Positions 36,263 to 48,438 of a stretch of DNA of 64,000 nt are shown one piece after another. The notes beneath the pieces were generated by a model, which saw nothing but the letters and a program-made list of their open reading frames with translations, was not told the origin of the DNA and made no database searches. The stretch lies in assembly GCF_965363235.1 (NCBI RefSeq), contig NC_134845.1, positions 8,370,101-8,434,100 of the forward strand. The letters are read 5' to 3'. A program made the translations under genes and the position numbers. This stretch comes from Mytilus galloprovincialis. Lineage: Eukaryota > Mollusca > Bivalvia > Mytilida > Mytilidae. Positions within the stretch are counted from its first letter, which is position 1. Each line of letters begins with the position of its first letter.

Positions 36263-38663
36263 TTGGTACCGTGACCAGAAGAAGATGATTTCAAAGCTGA
36301 AATCCATACGAGCGGGACATAGAAGCGCAGTTTCTAGGATTTTAAGAAGATTTGAGGAGAGAAGTGAAACAGAAGAAAAACCGGAAGAGGACGAGTTGGA
36401 AACAATTTTGGATACATTAAAGGAAAAGCAAGATATTCTGAAGGATTTGGATAAGAACATTTTAGATAGTGTACAAGAGGAGGATATAGAGCAAGAGATA
36501 CTTGACACAGATGAGTATAAATTTAATTTAGAGACGAAAATACGCAAAATTCGTAAATTTATTCAAGCTCAAACATCAAATTTAAATGCAGCCGCTAGAA
36601 GTTTTTCGCCGCATAATGAGACACTGCAGCCCATTCAAAATGTTGGCCCCGTATATAACATAAGAGATGACTCACAAAATACTGGCCTCAATTTCACGTC
36701 TTTACGTTCAAATTCAAGCGTCAATAGCAGCAACTTTCATAAACTACCGAAACTGAATTTACCTACATTTGATGGAAACATACTTGAATGGCAATCCTTT
36801 TGGGATTCTTTTGATTCCGCAATTCACAACAACAACACACTAACCGAAGTTCAAAAGTTCAACTACCTCAAATCTTTACTAGAAGGAGAAGCGTCATATA
36901 TACCATTGCCGGATTTGCTCTTACGCACACAAACTACAACAAAGCTATTGAACTCATACATGAAAGATTCGGACAAAAACATAAGATCATTCAATCGTAC
37001 ATGCAAGCACTACTAGACATACCCGCACCAAAGAATACGCTTACGCACCTTAGAAGCTACTACGACAGGACAGAAACATACATACGTGGCCTTGAATCTC
37101 TCGGACAAGTTCAAGACTCATACGGCTCGTTATTAGTACCAGTCATACTCAACAAAATGCCCAGTGAAATACGCAAAAACTTAACACGTGAGCACGGTTC
37201 AACAGATTGGTATCTTGGTGATCTTAGGAGATCTGTTTTTAAGGAACTGGCAATTTTAGAGTCTGGTAACAGTACAGAATCATTTGAAAGTCCGAGCGCT
37301 ACAGCTACCTTCTACACAAACACAAAATCTCAAGAAAACTGGCCAAAGACTAATTCACCACAGAAATCTTATCAAGTCAGCTGCGCATACTGCAAGGAAT
37401 CACACTTTTCGTCTGAATGTACCAAATTTACAGACCACAACGACCGCATGAAAATTGTAAAAGAAGATAGATTGTGCTATAATTGCTTAGGGCGACACCG
37501 CGTAGTAGATTGCAAATCTAAATCAAACTGCAAGAAATGTGATAGACGTCACCACACAAGCCTATGCAACAACGATCATGATAAAGAAACTACAAGTACA
37601 AGTAGTACAAGTACAGTACAAAAACACAACGCGGAGGAATCTGAGACTTCTGTTTTATATTCATCTTTAAATTGTGCTCGCCCAAATGTTTTATTAAAGA
37701 CCGCAATAGCACCACTAAGCTACAAAGACCAAACGATTGATGCAAAGATCCTTTTTGACGAAGGCGCCTCAAGGTCATTTATTACAAGACATTTAGCAGA
37801 GAAAATGGAGTTAAAAACCACAGGAAGAGAAGCAATTACCCTATCTAGATTTGGAGACGATAATGAGAACTCTATTGAACAGCTAAACACAGCAACAGTG
37901 AAGATAAAAACTATATATGGCCAAGAAATACCAGTCGATGTTTTGATTGTACCTAAAATCGCCGCACCATTTAAGACAAACATTGAAACTGCAAAACAGT
38001 TGCCGTATTTGCAAAACGTAAGATTAGCACACGCCGTAACTGAGGATACATCATTTGAAATTGGACTGCTTGTTGGAGCTGACCAATACTGGGATATTGT
38101 CGAGGATTATATCATTAGGGGCGAGGGACCAACAGCAGTAAAGTCCAAACTAGGATACCTACTCTCAGGACCACTAAAAAGAACCAATTCAATCAACGAA
38201 ACACACTTTCGTACTACAAATTTAGGAGAAACAGAGGAAACGCACACTACCGATGATGAAACAGAGAGGAATACTATTAACATTGAACATATTTCTACAA
38301 TTGTGGACACTTCAAGGACAAAACAAAAAACCACTGGTCCGTTGAAAGTAAATGAAACAGACAAATCAGCTTTAATGTGGACAAGAGACAGTAACAAAAA
38401 CAAACGCTTTTACGAGGATTTACAAGGAATGGGAAAATCAAAATCTCAGTTCAAACAGCTCAACTTATATCAGGAATTGGATTACAGGGAGAAACTTACA
38501 AGAAAAAAGAACGTGAGATAAATGTGACACCGTACTATAACAAACTGTGGTAAAAGTTTTAATTTTAATGATGGACTTTAAAGTTAATTTCATTTATTAT
38601 TTTAACAAAGAGACTTTAATTATTTTACAAGTTTTATATTTTCACCTTTCGTGGGCCGGAGAA
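36263..38663 (+). pseudogene. gag and protease region of the BEL/Pao fossil
   Basis: Related to the DUF1759/DUF1758 pair known from BEL/Pao gag-pro, with cysteine-rich knuckles between. Broken copy; family assignment only. Confidence 0.8.
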
Positions 38664-38831
38664 TGTTGGAAATCACGCACAGAAGAGAACGTTAACGTAA
38701 CGCGGCATTATTGTATATCCAACGTTGTGTACTTATGACGTTATCTTGTACTTCAGTCATCAATACAAATTCATACAGTTTAGACGTCTTTGTTATATTA
38801 CATGCAGTTTTAGTAAAACCACTTTACGATA
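38664..38831 (+). repeat. 3' LTR of the BEL/Pao element
   Basis: Same 168 bp as the 5' LTR. Followed by GAAAT, the target duplication. Confidence 0.9.
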
Positions 38832-39349
38832 GAAATAACGCCTGATGAGGTGATGACAACTAGACATTTTACAGCATTATGGTGTTTGTAGCTTGAATAT
38901 GTTAAACTCTGGTTTAAAATACTTAAACCTTTCCCAATTAAAAAATCATTAAGATCTATGAAGAATCTGGTAGACGGGTTTCGATCTCTTAAAAAAATTG
39001 GCATTGTTCTGGTAATGCTATCTCTAGGTGAAAAAACATTTATAACTTCGAATTCAGCATGAATAAGGTTGAGCCAGGTTGTAAAATAACTAGCATAAGA
39101 AGAAACAGAAATGGAAAATCTATCAGCTACATCCCTTATATACAATCCAAGACGAAGTCTCATCGTCACAGCTAAAAGTGATCAATGGGCTAAAGTCTGG
39201 AAGTCAACATCATAACTCTATTTTTACTGGATGTATTTTCGTCTCCCTTCCAGTACTGCATTTTAGAACTCTTTGTACATAGGTAACTGAAACAGAATCA
39301 AATAATTTCGAATGTCTTATGCAAATTAAAATAATAAGAATAAGATAAG

Positions 39350-40800
39350 ATAAAAAAAATCCTTAGTTTTTCGAAAAATTTTAAGTTTTGTAAACAGAAA
39401 ATTTATAAAAATGAACACACAATTGATATTCATGTCAACACCAAAGTGCTGACTACTGGGCTGGTGATACCCTCGGAGATGAAACATCCACCAGCAGTGG
39501 CATCGACCCAGTCGTGTTAAAAGTTATCAACGGTACCAGATAAGTGATAAGGATTATTGTTCAGCTGATTTATTATTTTAAGCTGATATCGTATATTCAA
39601 CAGATTACATAGGGATTTGAATTGAGACTTTGTGTTGTGATTTGTTTTCTTTGTGTCATTTGAACATGGATTTTATGTAATTTACACTACCTCAATATAA
39701 CACATCGACAAACATGAATCCATAAAAAAAAAACCCGGCAACGCCACAAATGGTGGCAGCGGTCAGATAGCCATACACAAAGTTTTATATATTCGTAATG
39801 AGGATAATTATTGGAATATCAGTGAGATTTAAACTGTTTAGATACATGTTAGAATTTACAGTACAAGTTTTGTTTTAGAAATTTTGGACTTTCCTTTGAG
39901 TTCAGTATTTTTGTGATTTTACTTTTTATTATTAATGGAGATGGACAGAAATAGAACTGACTGTAATATTTATCCAATGGATTTTACGAATGTTGGAGAA
40001 GAGACTATTTCAGGAGAACAAAACTTGAGAAAGCCCGTATTCACCAGGATCATTTACACCATCTCAAGATTTCCAAGGGGTACCTGATTCAATTTTAAGG
40101 ACAATATGAGATACCAGAACTGAACACCGAAAGGTCCCTAGGACCCCATTGCCGACGGTGCCGACAACAAACCATTAGATGGTTTCGACGGTAGCAGTAA
40201 TTGAAAGGATGAATCTTTTATTTCGAGCACACTGTCAGATATAAACCAGAGACAACAAAATGCTATTCAGCCAGAACTGATCATAAATGGGAGAAATTCG
40301 TTCTTAGATGGATTTGGTTTATCTTAAGTGTGATACTTGTGATCAGATGGTTTTCTCAAAATGAGGAAAAACGTATTTTTTTAAAGGTAGAATTAGCCGA
40401 TAAAAGTTTAGATGCTGTTAATATTAGCAATATTTACCATCAGAAATCTGTACAAAAAAACATACCTGATTACTTCAAAAATAAAGCTACACCTGTTATT
40501 TCTTATACTTACACGAAGTCTATTGCATCCAAGATTTTCAACCACAAGAGGGTTTGAGAGGCCTTAACCTAAAAGATGTGAAATCCAAGCCTCCGGATTG
40601 TTCATGTGCATCGTCACAATACATGTATAGTCCAGCTGGTAGTGTTATTACTAGTGACCTTGGCATCGTTAACAATAAACAACTAAGATAGTTAGCCAAG
40701 GGACCAAAATATAGATTTCCCTGGAAAAAGAACTTCAAATTACTGATGGATGCAGTTGAGGACTATGCAAGAAAATGGATAAAACGCGAACCAGACACAC
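39350..40800 (+). mobile_element. Penelope-like retroelement, left fragment
   Basis: Begins inside a terminal repeat (39360-39545) that is inverted relative to the copies at 41425 and 46370. It continues into the N-terminal part of a reverse transcriptase protein: VITSDLGIVNN and the motif KNFKLLMDAVEDYARKWIKRE near 40735-40795. The same text occurs inverted at 45540-45080. Truncated before the catalytic domain; several breaks. The class is judged from wording common to Penelope-like proteins of aquatic invertebrates. Confidence 0.6.
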
Positions 40801-41039
40801 CTGGATTTGTTTTTTTCTATCGATTTATGAATTTTGAACAGCGGTATACTACTGTTGTCTTTATTTCTGTGACATTTCCTTTTCATGACATTGTTTGTTG
40901 GCTGAAGCAAAATGTTATACTTTCTGTGGTAACTCTACTGATAACATTTCTAGTTTTGGTAATTGTGAAGTTATTTATAGAGGAAACCTCGAGACGTTTG
41001 AAACACTTTGACAACCAGAATGAAGGCAGAGGAAGGCCA

Positions 41040-41410
41040 ACCTATACCGTACGTAAGAAATTGACTTTCGACCAGAACATTCCACATATTACATGTATTA
41101 GGGACAATGCAAGGACTCTACCGATAAACTTATCATCACCTTTGCAAGTTAAAAGATCCGTAGTTCAGGTAAAGAGGACATTAAGAGGTAGTAACAATGA
41201 TGTGCTAGCAGACTTTCTACGTTACTTTGAAATCATTGCGAAACTTAATGCGTGGAATGAAGAGATAAAAAGGTTAGTGTTCTTTACTACTTTGTGAGGA
41301 TACCAAGAAACATTTGTGCACGGATTGTCTACAGATATCCAAATCCGATGGCAGATTTTAATAGATAAGATGGAGTTATGTTTGGACATTCAAACATGAA
41401 AGAAAGCTAC
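41040..41410 (+). pseudogene. gag remnant of an LTR retroelement (fossil)
   Basis: A short stretch resembles the gag region of Ty3/Gypsy-like elements. Broken fragment with no flanking LTRs seen. Old by context. Confidence 0.4.
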
Positions 41411-41424
41411 CTTTCGTCCCCGAG

Positions 41425-41735
41425 GGTATCACCAGCCCAGTAGTCAACACTTCGGTGTTGACATGAAAATCAATAATGTGGTCATTTTCATAAATTTCTT
41501 GTTTACAAAACTAAGGATTTATTATCCCAGGCATAGATTACCCTAACCGTATTTGGCACAACTCTGGAAATTTGGATCCTAAATGCTCTTCAACTTTGTT
41601 CTTGTTTGGCTTTATAAATATTTTGATATAAACGTCACTGATCAGTCTTATGTAGACGAAACGCGCGTCTGGCGTACTAAACAGTCACATTCGAGAATAA
41701 GTAAAGTTCGGTAAAAAAAAAGACCAGACGACGCA
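41425..41735 (+). repeat. Penelope-like terminal repeat with hammerhead core
   Basis: Shares 'GAGGGTATCACCAGCCCAGT' through 'CTCTTCAACTTTGT' and the hammerhead block with the 46370-46740 copy. Ends in the AACAGTCACATTCGAG segment that also occurs at 43083-43138. Confidence 0.65.
41631..41677 (+). ncRNA. hammerhead ribozyme motif (core base changed)
   Basis: Stem I ACGTCA/TGGCGT pairs fully (one G-U). Stem II GTCT/AGAC has a 5-nt loop. Box GAAA is intact, with a minimal CGCGCG stem III and the cleavage triplet GTC. The first box reads CTGATCA instead of CTGATGA, which should disable it. Confidence 0.75.
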
Positions 41736-41979
41736 ATGGTCGTCCCTAATACATGTAATATGTGGAATGTTCTGGTCGAAAGTCAATTTCTTACGTACGG
41801 TATAGGTTGGCCTTCCTCTGCCTTCATTCTGGTTGTCAAAGTGTTTCAAACGTCTCGAGGTTTCCTCTATAAATAACTTCACAATTACCGAAACTAGAAA
41901 TGTTATCAGTAGAGTTATCATAGATACTATAACGTTTTGCTACAGACAACAAACAATGTCATGAAAAGGAAATGTCACA

Positions 41980-43075
41980 GAAATAAAGGCAACAGTAGTA
42001 TACCGCTGTTCAAAATTCATAAATCGATAGACAAAACAAATCCGGGTTACAAACTAAAACTGAGGGAAACGTATCAAATATAAGAAAACTACGACACAAC
42101 AGAGACACAACACCGAAATGTAACACACACAGATAAGATCTATTATGTAACAATGGCCATTTTCCTGACTTGGTACAGGTCATTCTATGAAAAAATGGTA
42201 GGTTGAACCTGGTTTTGTGGCATGCCAAACCTCCATCTTTAATGGCAGTGTTAATTATAACATTAAAATGACAACATTTCACGACAGGGTTACAATAAAT
42301 AAACAGATAAATGGGACAAAAAATAGGACAGAGAAACAAACGAATAATAGCCATCAAAATATACAAAAGGTAACAGATTAAGAAAAATTTGATACGCCAG
42401 ACGCGCGCTACGTCCACACAAAACTTTGCTCAGATGTAAAAAGTTTGAAAGCCATAACAACTACAAAGTTGAAGATCGTCTAGGACCAAAAGTTCCAAAA
42501 AGTTTGTTTTTTTATAAAATGACTATTTAATAGATATACATGATTAAACTGAAATGGTGACTAGCTATAGAATAAAAACGAATACATTACAAAATCACAG
42601 CCCTGTTAGTCATAGTCAATGCAACACCCAAAGTGACGTCACATTTAAATTTCTATAACGTTTTCCAAAAATAAAGAAAGAATTTTGATGAAATTCAAGA
42701 TAAGATTTGTATGACTTATCTAACTTAAATTAATAACAGTGAAAATTATAATACTAATTAATATTTAATTGAAGTAAAAATTAGATAATTAATTGTAGTA
42801 TCTAGATTTGTGGATGTTTCTTCTGATCAAAACTGCAAACCAAATATATAGTGTAAATTTCGTTGATCAAAATTAAATTTACCAACTAAACTGGGTGAGT
42901 AGTTATCCACAACACAACACACGAATACAACATAAAAAAATACATTTTACATCTACAAACGTTAAGACATTTGACAAAATCTGATGGCAACAACGAACAC
43001 AACATCAAAACCCAAACAAATTAATTTGGGATGGAAAGGTACAGTGCTAGTCTTAAAGCAATACGAATTCACACT
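41980..43075 (-). repeat. 1-kb mussel interspersed repeat, copy 2
   Basis: Same order of segments as 29893-30960, ending with the extra block AACACAACATCAAAACCC that is also near 59790 in complement. Confidence 0.55.
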
Positions 43076-43086
43076 CAGCAAAACAG

Positions 43087-45540
43087 TCACATTCGAGAAT
43101 AAGTAAAGTTCGGTAAAAAAAAGACCAGACGACGCAATGACAAACCACAATCTAACACGTGGTAAAAATGTCCATAGTTAGTTTGGACAAAGATATATCG
43201 TATACATTGATCAACCAGTTCGTGATGGTAACCGTAAAAGGACAAGGTACGATAAGGCTCGTTTTTGGCCCCCATATTTTCTCATTTTTCAAATTCGGTT
43301 TTGTAATGCTACTTATCGCGTTAAAATATTCCCTTAGGTTTGAAATTTGTTTGGCTGAACTTCAATACCATTAATTTCAGAAAATGGCTGATAAAGGGGC
43401 AGCAAAAACGCCAAAAGAAGGATAATTGACGATTTTTGGTCATTGGTTCTAAAAATTCAATAGGGTGCGCCTACGTGACCCAGGGAAAATTACGTCGATT
43501 TAGACAGCAAAAAAAGTACTTATGACATTGGAATAAAAAAATCTCTCGGTCACGTTGGCGCAGGCACTTAAAAACTTGGACAAAACACCTGAAAAGTGAA
43601 TAATAAACACAGTATTTGAATAATTAAAGAAAGTTTACCCCCTCATCCCACCCAGTTGCTAAAATAGGTGTTTTTGAAGTTCATCTTACCAAACTTCAAG
43701 CATTAGGGAATATGTTAACATAAAAATTAGCTTACAAAAACAGAATTTTGAAAAATAAGAAAATAGGGTGGCCAACAACAAGCCTTATCGTACCTTGTTC
43801 TTTACGGAGAATCATTTTTTTTTATCCGTCCTCCATATAACTTTGTAGGAGCAGTTTCTGCGTTAGGAGTACACTCCTGTATATGAAGTCCGTATAGTGT
43901 GAACATGCACGAGAATAACGTATTATTTGAAATGTAAAAACCACACGAAGGGGCAGACGGTATGTTACTGCTGAGAAATGGGAAATTGATAATTGGGAAG
44001 TTGCAATCGTCCCGTTTATCATAGATTTTCATGTGAAGTCTCCCATCTGTGTCAATATTAAGGAAAAGATCAAGTTATGAAACAGTTCTTATATCTTTAA
44101 TTTCAAGTTCACTGAGATATATGAAATGCAAGTATTGGCTGAAATATGGGTTATTCAGCGATAGGACATCATCAATATATCGGAAAGTGAAATTAAAGAA
44201 TTTCGCAAGATGCTTTTTCTGTTTGTCTTATAGAAGGGTTTGACTAAATTCTGCTACATACGAGTACAAAAACAAATCGGCTAGTAAGGGTGCACAATTT
44301 TCTGGTAAATTCGGTGTGGTTCTTCACAAAATATGAATTATTGTAACCCAAAACAAGAAATGTGTATCTACAGTTTCCATGTTATAGAAATAGCTCTGTT
44401 TAATGAGATGGTGGAGTCGAACTTTCAACTGAGTATGGGGAATAGTAGTGTAAAGGGTAAAAAAATCGAAAGACTTTATGTTGCTGCAAAATTGCAAAGA
44501 TTGTGATCGAAGATTAAGCAGTAGATCTTTAGAATTTTTACGAGTCAACATCTGGTTAACACCATTGGTAGACTGTATCTCATCACAAATTTTTTTGAAG
44601 CCCATCTTTAACTGTAGAAGAATAGTAGTCAGTATTTTAGAAAGATGTTTAGTCGAACATTTTGACGATCCATCTATGTATAGTCTTTATATGGAGTTTT
44701 GTGTAGTTTTTGTATCCAGTATAATGATGGTAAATTTTCTTTGATGTTGGTACCAAAAGAAAGAAGGACAGATTTGTGATTTTGTAAAATCTCGTCCTTG
44801 GTAAATAATGTTAAGGAATATGTAGTATTACCAGTTGTTCTATTCATTTCAAGCTCTGTTGTGAGACATTACAAATAATAGTTTTTACACATGAAGACAA
44901 CATAATTAGAGGCTTTATCTGCTGGAACAACGACATATTTGTCATGCAAAGAAGATAAAGCCACCACAAAATCCGGATTCTTGAAAGGGTTTGTAACTTT
45001 TGTGCTCATAGAACATCTTAACTTTTGAATGCGCTTCTGAATGCATGATCGAATAGCTTTGATCCATTCAGACAAAGTGTCTAGTTCTGGTTCGTCTGGT
45101 TGGTGCTTCATCCATTTTCTTCCTCAACTGCATCCATCAGTAACTTGAAGTTCTTTTTGCAGTTGATGGGCTGGGGAATTTTATATTTTGGTCCCTTGGC
45201 TAACATTGTCTTAGTTGTTTATTGTTAACGATGCCAAGGTCACCAGTAATAACATGATCAGCTGGACTATAGTTGTATTGTAACGATGCAAATGAGCAAT
45301 CCGGACGCTTGGGTTTCATATCTTTGAGGTTAAGGTCTCTCAAATCCTCTTGTGGTTGAAAATCTTGGATGCAATAGACTTGGTGTAAGTATACGAAATA
45401 ACAGGTGTAGCTTTATTTTTGAAGTAATCAGGTATGGTTTTTTTGTACAGATTTCTGATGGTAAATATTGCTAATATTTACAGCATTTAAACCTTTATTG
45501 GCAAATTCTACCTAAAAAAATACGTTTTTCCTCATTTTTA
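43087..45540 (-). mobile_element. Penelope-like reverse transcriptase element, right copy
   Basis: The minus strand codes fragments of a reverse transcriptase: DKYVVVPADKASN near 44930, a KSFDFFTLYTTIPHTQLK motif near 44460 (the 'DFSTLYTTIPH' landmark of this family), C-terminal pieces near 43830-44030 and FYGYHHELVDQ near 43215. A MITE splits the last part. Several breaks; inactive. No GIY-YIG domain was recognised, so Penelope-like is the best but not certain class. Confidence 0.65.
43242..43798. mobile_element. MITE inserted in the reverse transcriptase
   Basis: Inverted ends ACAAGGTACGATAAGGCT and AGCCTTATCGTACCTTGT. The reverse transcriptase reading resumes across it (LRK on one side, FYGYHHEL on the other). 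Non-coding, 557 bp. The target duplication is not clear because the flanks themselves are inverted-looking (CGTAAA/TTTACG). Confidence 0.75.
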
Positions 45541-46369
45541 GAAAACCATCCGATCACAAGTATCAAACTTAAGATAAACCAAATCTATTCTATCTAAGAA
45601 CGAATTTGTCCCATTTATAATCAGTTCTGGCTGAATAGCATTTTGTTGTTTCTGGTTTATATCTGACGGTGTGCTCGAAATAAAAGATTCATCCTTTCAA
45701 TTACTGCTACCGTCGAAACCACCCCAAATGTTTGTCGTCGGCACCGTCGGCAATGGGGTCCTAGGGACCGTCCGTTGTTCGGTTCTGGTATATCATGGTG
45801 TCCTTGGAATGGAATCAGGTACCCCTTGGAAATCTTGAGATGGTGAAAATGATCCTGGTGAATACAAGCTTCCTCAAGTTTTGTTCTCCCGAAACAGTCT
45901 CTTCTCCAACGTTCGTAAAATCCATTGGATAAATATTACAGTCAGTTCTATTTCTATCAATCTCCATTAATAATAAAAAGTAGAATCACAAAAATACTGA
46001 AATCAGAGGAAAATCCAACATTTTTAAAATACAACTTGTAACGTAAATTCTAACATGTATCTAAACAGTTTAAATCTCACTGATATTCCAACAATTATCC
46101 TCATTACAAATATATAAAACTTTGTGTATGGCTATCTGGTCGCTCCCCATTTGTAGCGTTGCCGGTTTTTTTTTATGGATTCTTGTTTGTCGATGTGTTA
46201 TATTGAGGTAGCGTCAATTACATAAAATCCATGTTCAAATGACACAAAGAAACAAATCACAACACAAAGTCTCAATTCAAATCACTATGTAATCTGTTAA
46301 ATATACGATATCAGTTTAACATAATAAATCAGCTGAACAATAATCCTTATCATTTATCTAGTACCGTTG

Positions 46370-46740
46370 ATAACTTTTAACACCACTGGGTCGATGCCAC
46401 TGCTAGTGGATGTTTTGTCTACGAGGGTATCACCAGCCCAGTAGTCAGCACTTTGGTGTTGACATAAATATCAAATGCATGGTCATTTTTATAAATTTTC
46501 TGTTAACAAAACTTTGAATTTTTCGAAAAACTAAGGATTTTCTTATCCAAGGAATAGATATGTATAGATAACCTTAGCCGTATTTGGCACAATTTTTAGG
46601 AATTTTGGATCCTCAATGCTCTTCAACTTTGTACTTGTTTTGCTTTATAACTATTTTGTTATGAGCGTTACTGGTGAGTCTTATGTAGATAACACGCGCG
46701 TCTGGTGTACTAAATTATAATTCTGATACCTTTGATAACT
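46370..46740 (+). repeat. Penelope-like terminal repeat, right copy
   Basis: A longer version of the 41425 repeat, running from CACCACTGGGTCGATGCCAC to CTTTGATAACT. It lies upstream of, and on the opposite strand to, the reverse transcriptase of 43087-45540. Confidence 0.65.
46664..46710 (+). ncRNA. hammerhead ribozyme motif (decayed)
   Basis: Same frame of stems as at 41631. The first box reads CTGGTGA and the second box is altered (GATAACAC). A relic. Confidence 0.6.
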
Positions 46741-46827
46741 CTCTTCAAGAACACAGTATCATCTAAACAGGTCTAACTAACAATCTCCACACTCTGATCT
46801 CTCTCGCATCCCCTTATATAGATAATT

Positions 46828-46997
46828 ACAGGCGGTTCCTCGACGGTTCAAAAGATGGGGTACCAGGCGGTTCTAAAGATACCGGGTAGTACCCTGACGG
46901 TTCTAAAGATGGGCTACCGGGCGGTACCCTGACAGTTTCAAAGATCGGGTACCGGACGGTACCCCGACGGTTACAAAGATGGGGCACCGGGCGGGGA
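46828..46997 (+). repeat. ~40-bp GC-rich minisatellite
   Basis: About four diverged copies of a unit around 'TACCCTGACGGTTCTAAAGA' and GGGCTACCGGGCGG, much richer in GC than its surroundings. Confidence 0.75.
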
Positions 46998-47140
46998 ATT
47001 TCAATAATATAGATACCGTTCAAATAGATAAAAAGACCGGGCGAAACCCTATAGAAATGTAATTCAACCTGAATGTATTATTAAAAAAATATGTTACATA
47101 ATAATAAACTATACTATGAACCTAAAACCGCTACAGTTAA

Positions 47141-48438
47141 ACACATGAAAAGGCCAGAATTTTTCATTAAACATTTGCATAAGACATTCAAAATTATTTG
47201 ATTCTGTTTCAGTTACCTATGTTCAAAGAGTTCTAGAATGCAGTACTGGAAGGGAGACGGAAATAAATCCAGTAAAGATAGAGTGAGGAAGTCGATTTCC
47301 AGACTTTAGCCCATTGAACAGTTTTTAGCTGTGATGAGTAGACTTCGTCTTGGATTGTATATAAGGGATGTAGCTGATAGATTTTCCATTTCTGTTTCTT
47401 CTTATTTCAGTTATTTTACAACCTGGCTTTACCTTATTCATGCTGAACTCGAAGTTTTAAATGTTTTTCCTCCTAGAGATATCATTACTAGAACAATGCC
47501 ATATTCTTTAAGAGATCGAAACCCGTCTACCAGAGTCTTCATAGATTGTACTGAAATTTTTATTCAGAAAGTTTCAAGTCTTTTAAACCAGAGTTTAACA
47601 CATTCAAGCTACAAATACCATAATGCTGTATATTTCTAGTTGACATCACCCCATCTGTGGTATTCTTGATCTACTAGAGCTTGGTGATAGTGTTATGGCT
47701 GATAAAGGATTTACCATCAGTGCTTTTGTAGCAAAACGTCAGTGCGCTTTTAATAATATTCCACCATTCAGAGGTATAAAGAACCAATTTTCAACAGCGG
47801 AAGTATTTCAGACATAGGAAATAGCACAACTTTGCTTTCATGCTGAAAGAAGTATTGAACGTGTTAAAAACTTCCATATTGTAGAGGGAGTCCTACCATT
47901 GTCAATTGCACCACTTAGTACCAAGACATGTTGGTGGTTGACAAATCTAGATGTTCTATTAGTTCAAGATAATATAGATGATCTTTCATTCAAATCTGCT
48001 GTACAAATCGCAAGGTTTTTCCCCTGTTTACCTTCTAAAATCTTGCCAGGTAAAATTCAGTCTATTATACTGCAAAATCTTTAAAACAAGAAAAAATTGT
48101 CATCAATAGCACAATAATACTTTTTAAATAATTAACATTAAATTATTATTTATTTTTCTGATTTAAATCAACATGTATTAAACTGAATGTGAACTTTGAA
48201 AGCATAAATAGGTATTATTTTTAACCTGAGCATTGTGATGTTTAATATATGTATTAATTGTAAATCTTTAAATCTTTAAATCATGTTTGTGATGAAAATA
48301 TTTAAAAATATCATACTTAAATTTTGACATGATAATATTACAAACTAAATTTTGAAATGCTGAAAGGTTAGAAGTGAATAATTTTGAGTGGCCTTGTGAC
48401 ACTTAACCTTGAGCTTGCTGTTGATAATAAATATGTGT
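47141..48438 (+). mobile_element. DDE-type DNA transposon, right copy, TTAA-flanked
   Basis: 1298 bp between direct TTAA repeats (47137-47140 and 48439-48442), with terminal ACACAT/ATGTGT. The plus strand codes a DDE_Tnp_4-like transposase: LGLYIRDVADRFSIS and PSTRVFIDCTEIFIQK in the 47331-47639 frame, then DSVMADKGFTIS, and NLDVLLVQDNIDD near 47960. Stops and frame changes divide it into about four pieces, so it is dead. TTAA duplication is typical of Kolobok and piggyBac; PIF/Harbinger transposases look similar but usually duplicate TWA. Confidence 0.8.

Larger units (their letters stand above)
36095..38831 (+). mobile_element. BEL/Pao LTR retrotransposon (fossil)
   Basis: Flanked by 168-bp LTRs (36095-36262 and 38664-38831) and a 5-bp target duplication GAAAT (36090-36094 and 38832-38836). 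The LTRs look identical base for base, so the insertion is recent. The parts seen between them are a gag region, CCHC-type zinc knuckles and an aspartic-protease region of the BEL/Pao kind. No reverse transcriptase, RNase H or integrase region is seen. The copy is broken, with at least one or two breaks. Confidence 0.9.
35296..39325 (-). mobile_element. DDE-type DNA transposon, left copy, interrupted by an LTR element
   Basis: The outer end ACACATATTTATTATC is preceded by TTAA (35292-35295). The minus strand codes a DDE_Tnp_4-type transposase in two parts, either side of the insertion at 36095-38831: the HTH region (LGLYIRDVADRFSIS) at 39170-38832 and the C-terminal part (PSFRGIKDKFSTAEVFQTQE) at 35941-35720. 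The inner end is lost at the junction near 39325. Several frame breaks; inactive. Confidence 0.75.
40820..42030. repeat. inverted pair inside the composite
   Basis: 40836-41110 recurs inverted at 41739-42004, including 'ACCGTACGTAAGAAATTGAC' and the repeat start 'AACAGTAGTATACCGCTGTT'. The spacer holds an LTR-element gag remnant and a hammerhead-bearing terminal repeat. One arm codes a hydrophobic segment (LSVVTLLITFLVLVIVKLF). Confidence 0.75.

Noticed and set aside
46826-47023. Minus-strand ORF rich in proline and glutamate
   Set aside because: Translation of the GC-rich ~40-bp minisatellite.
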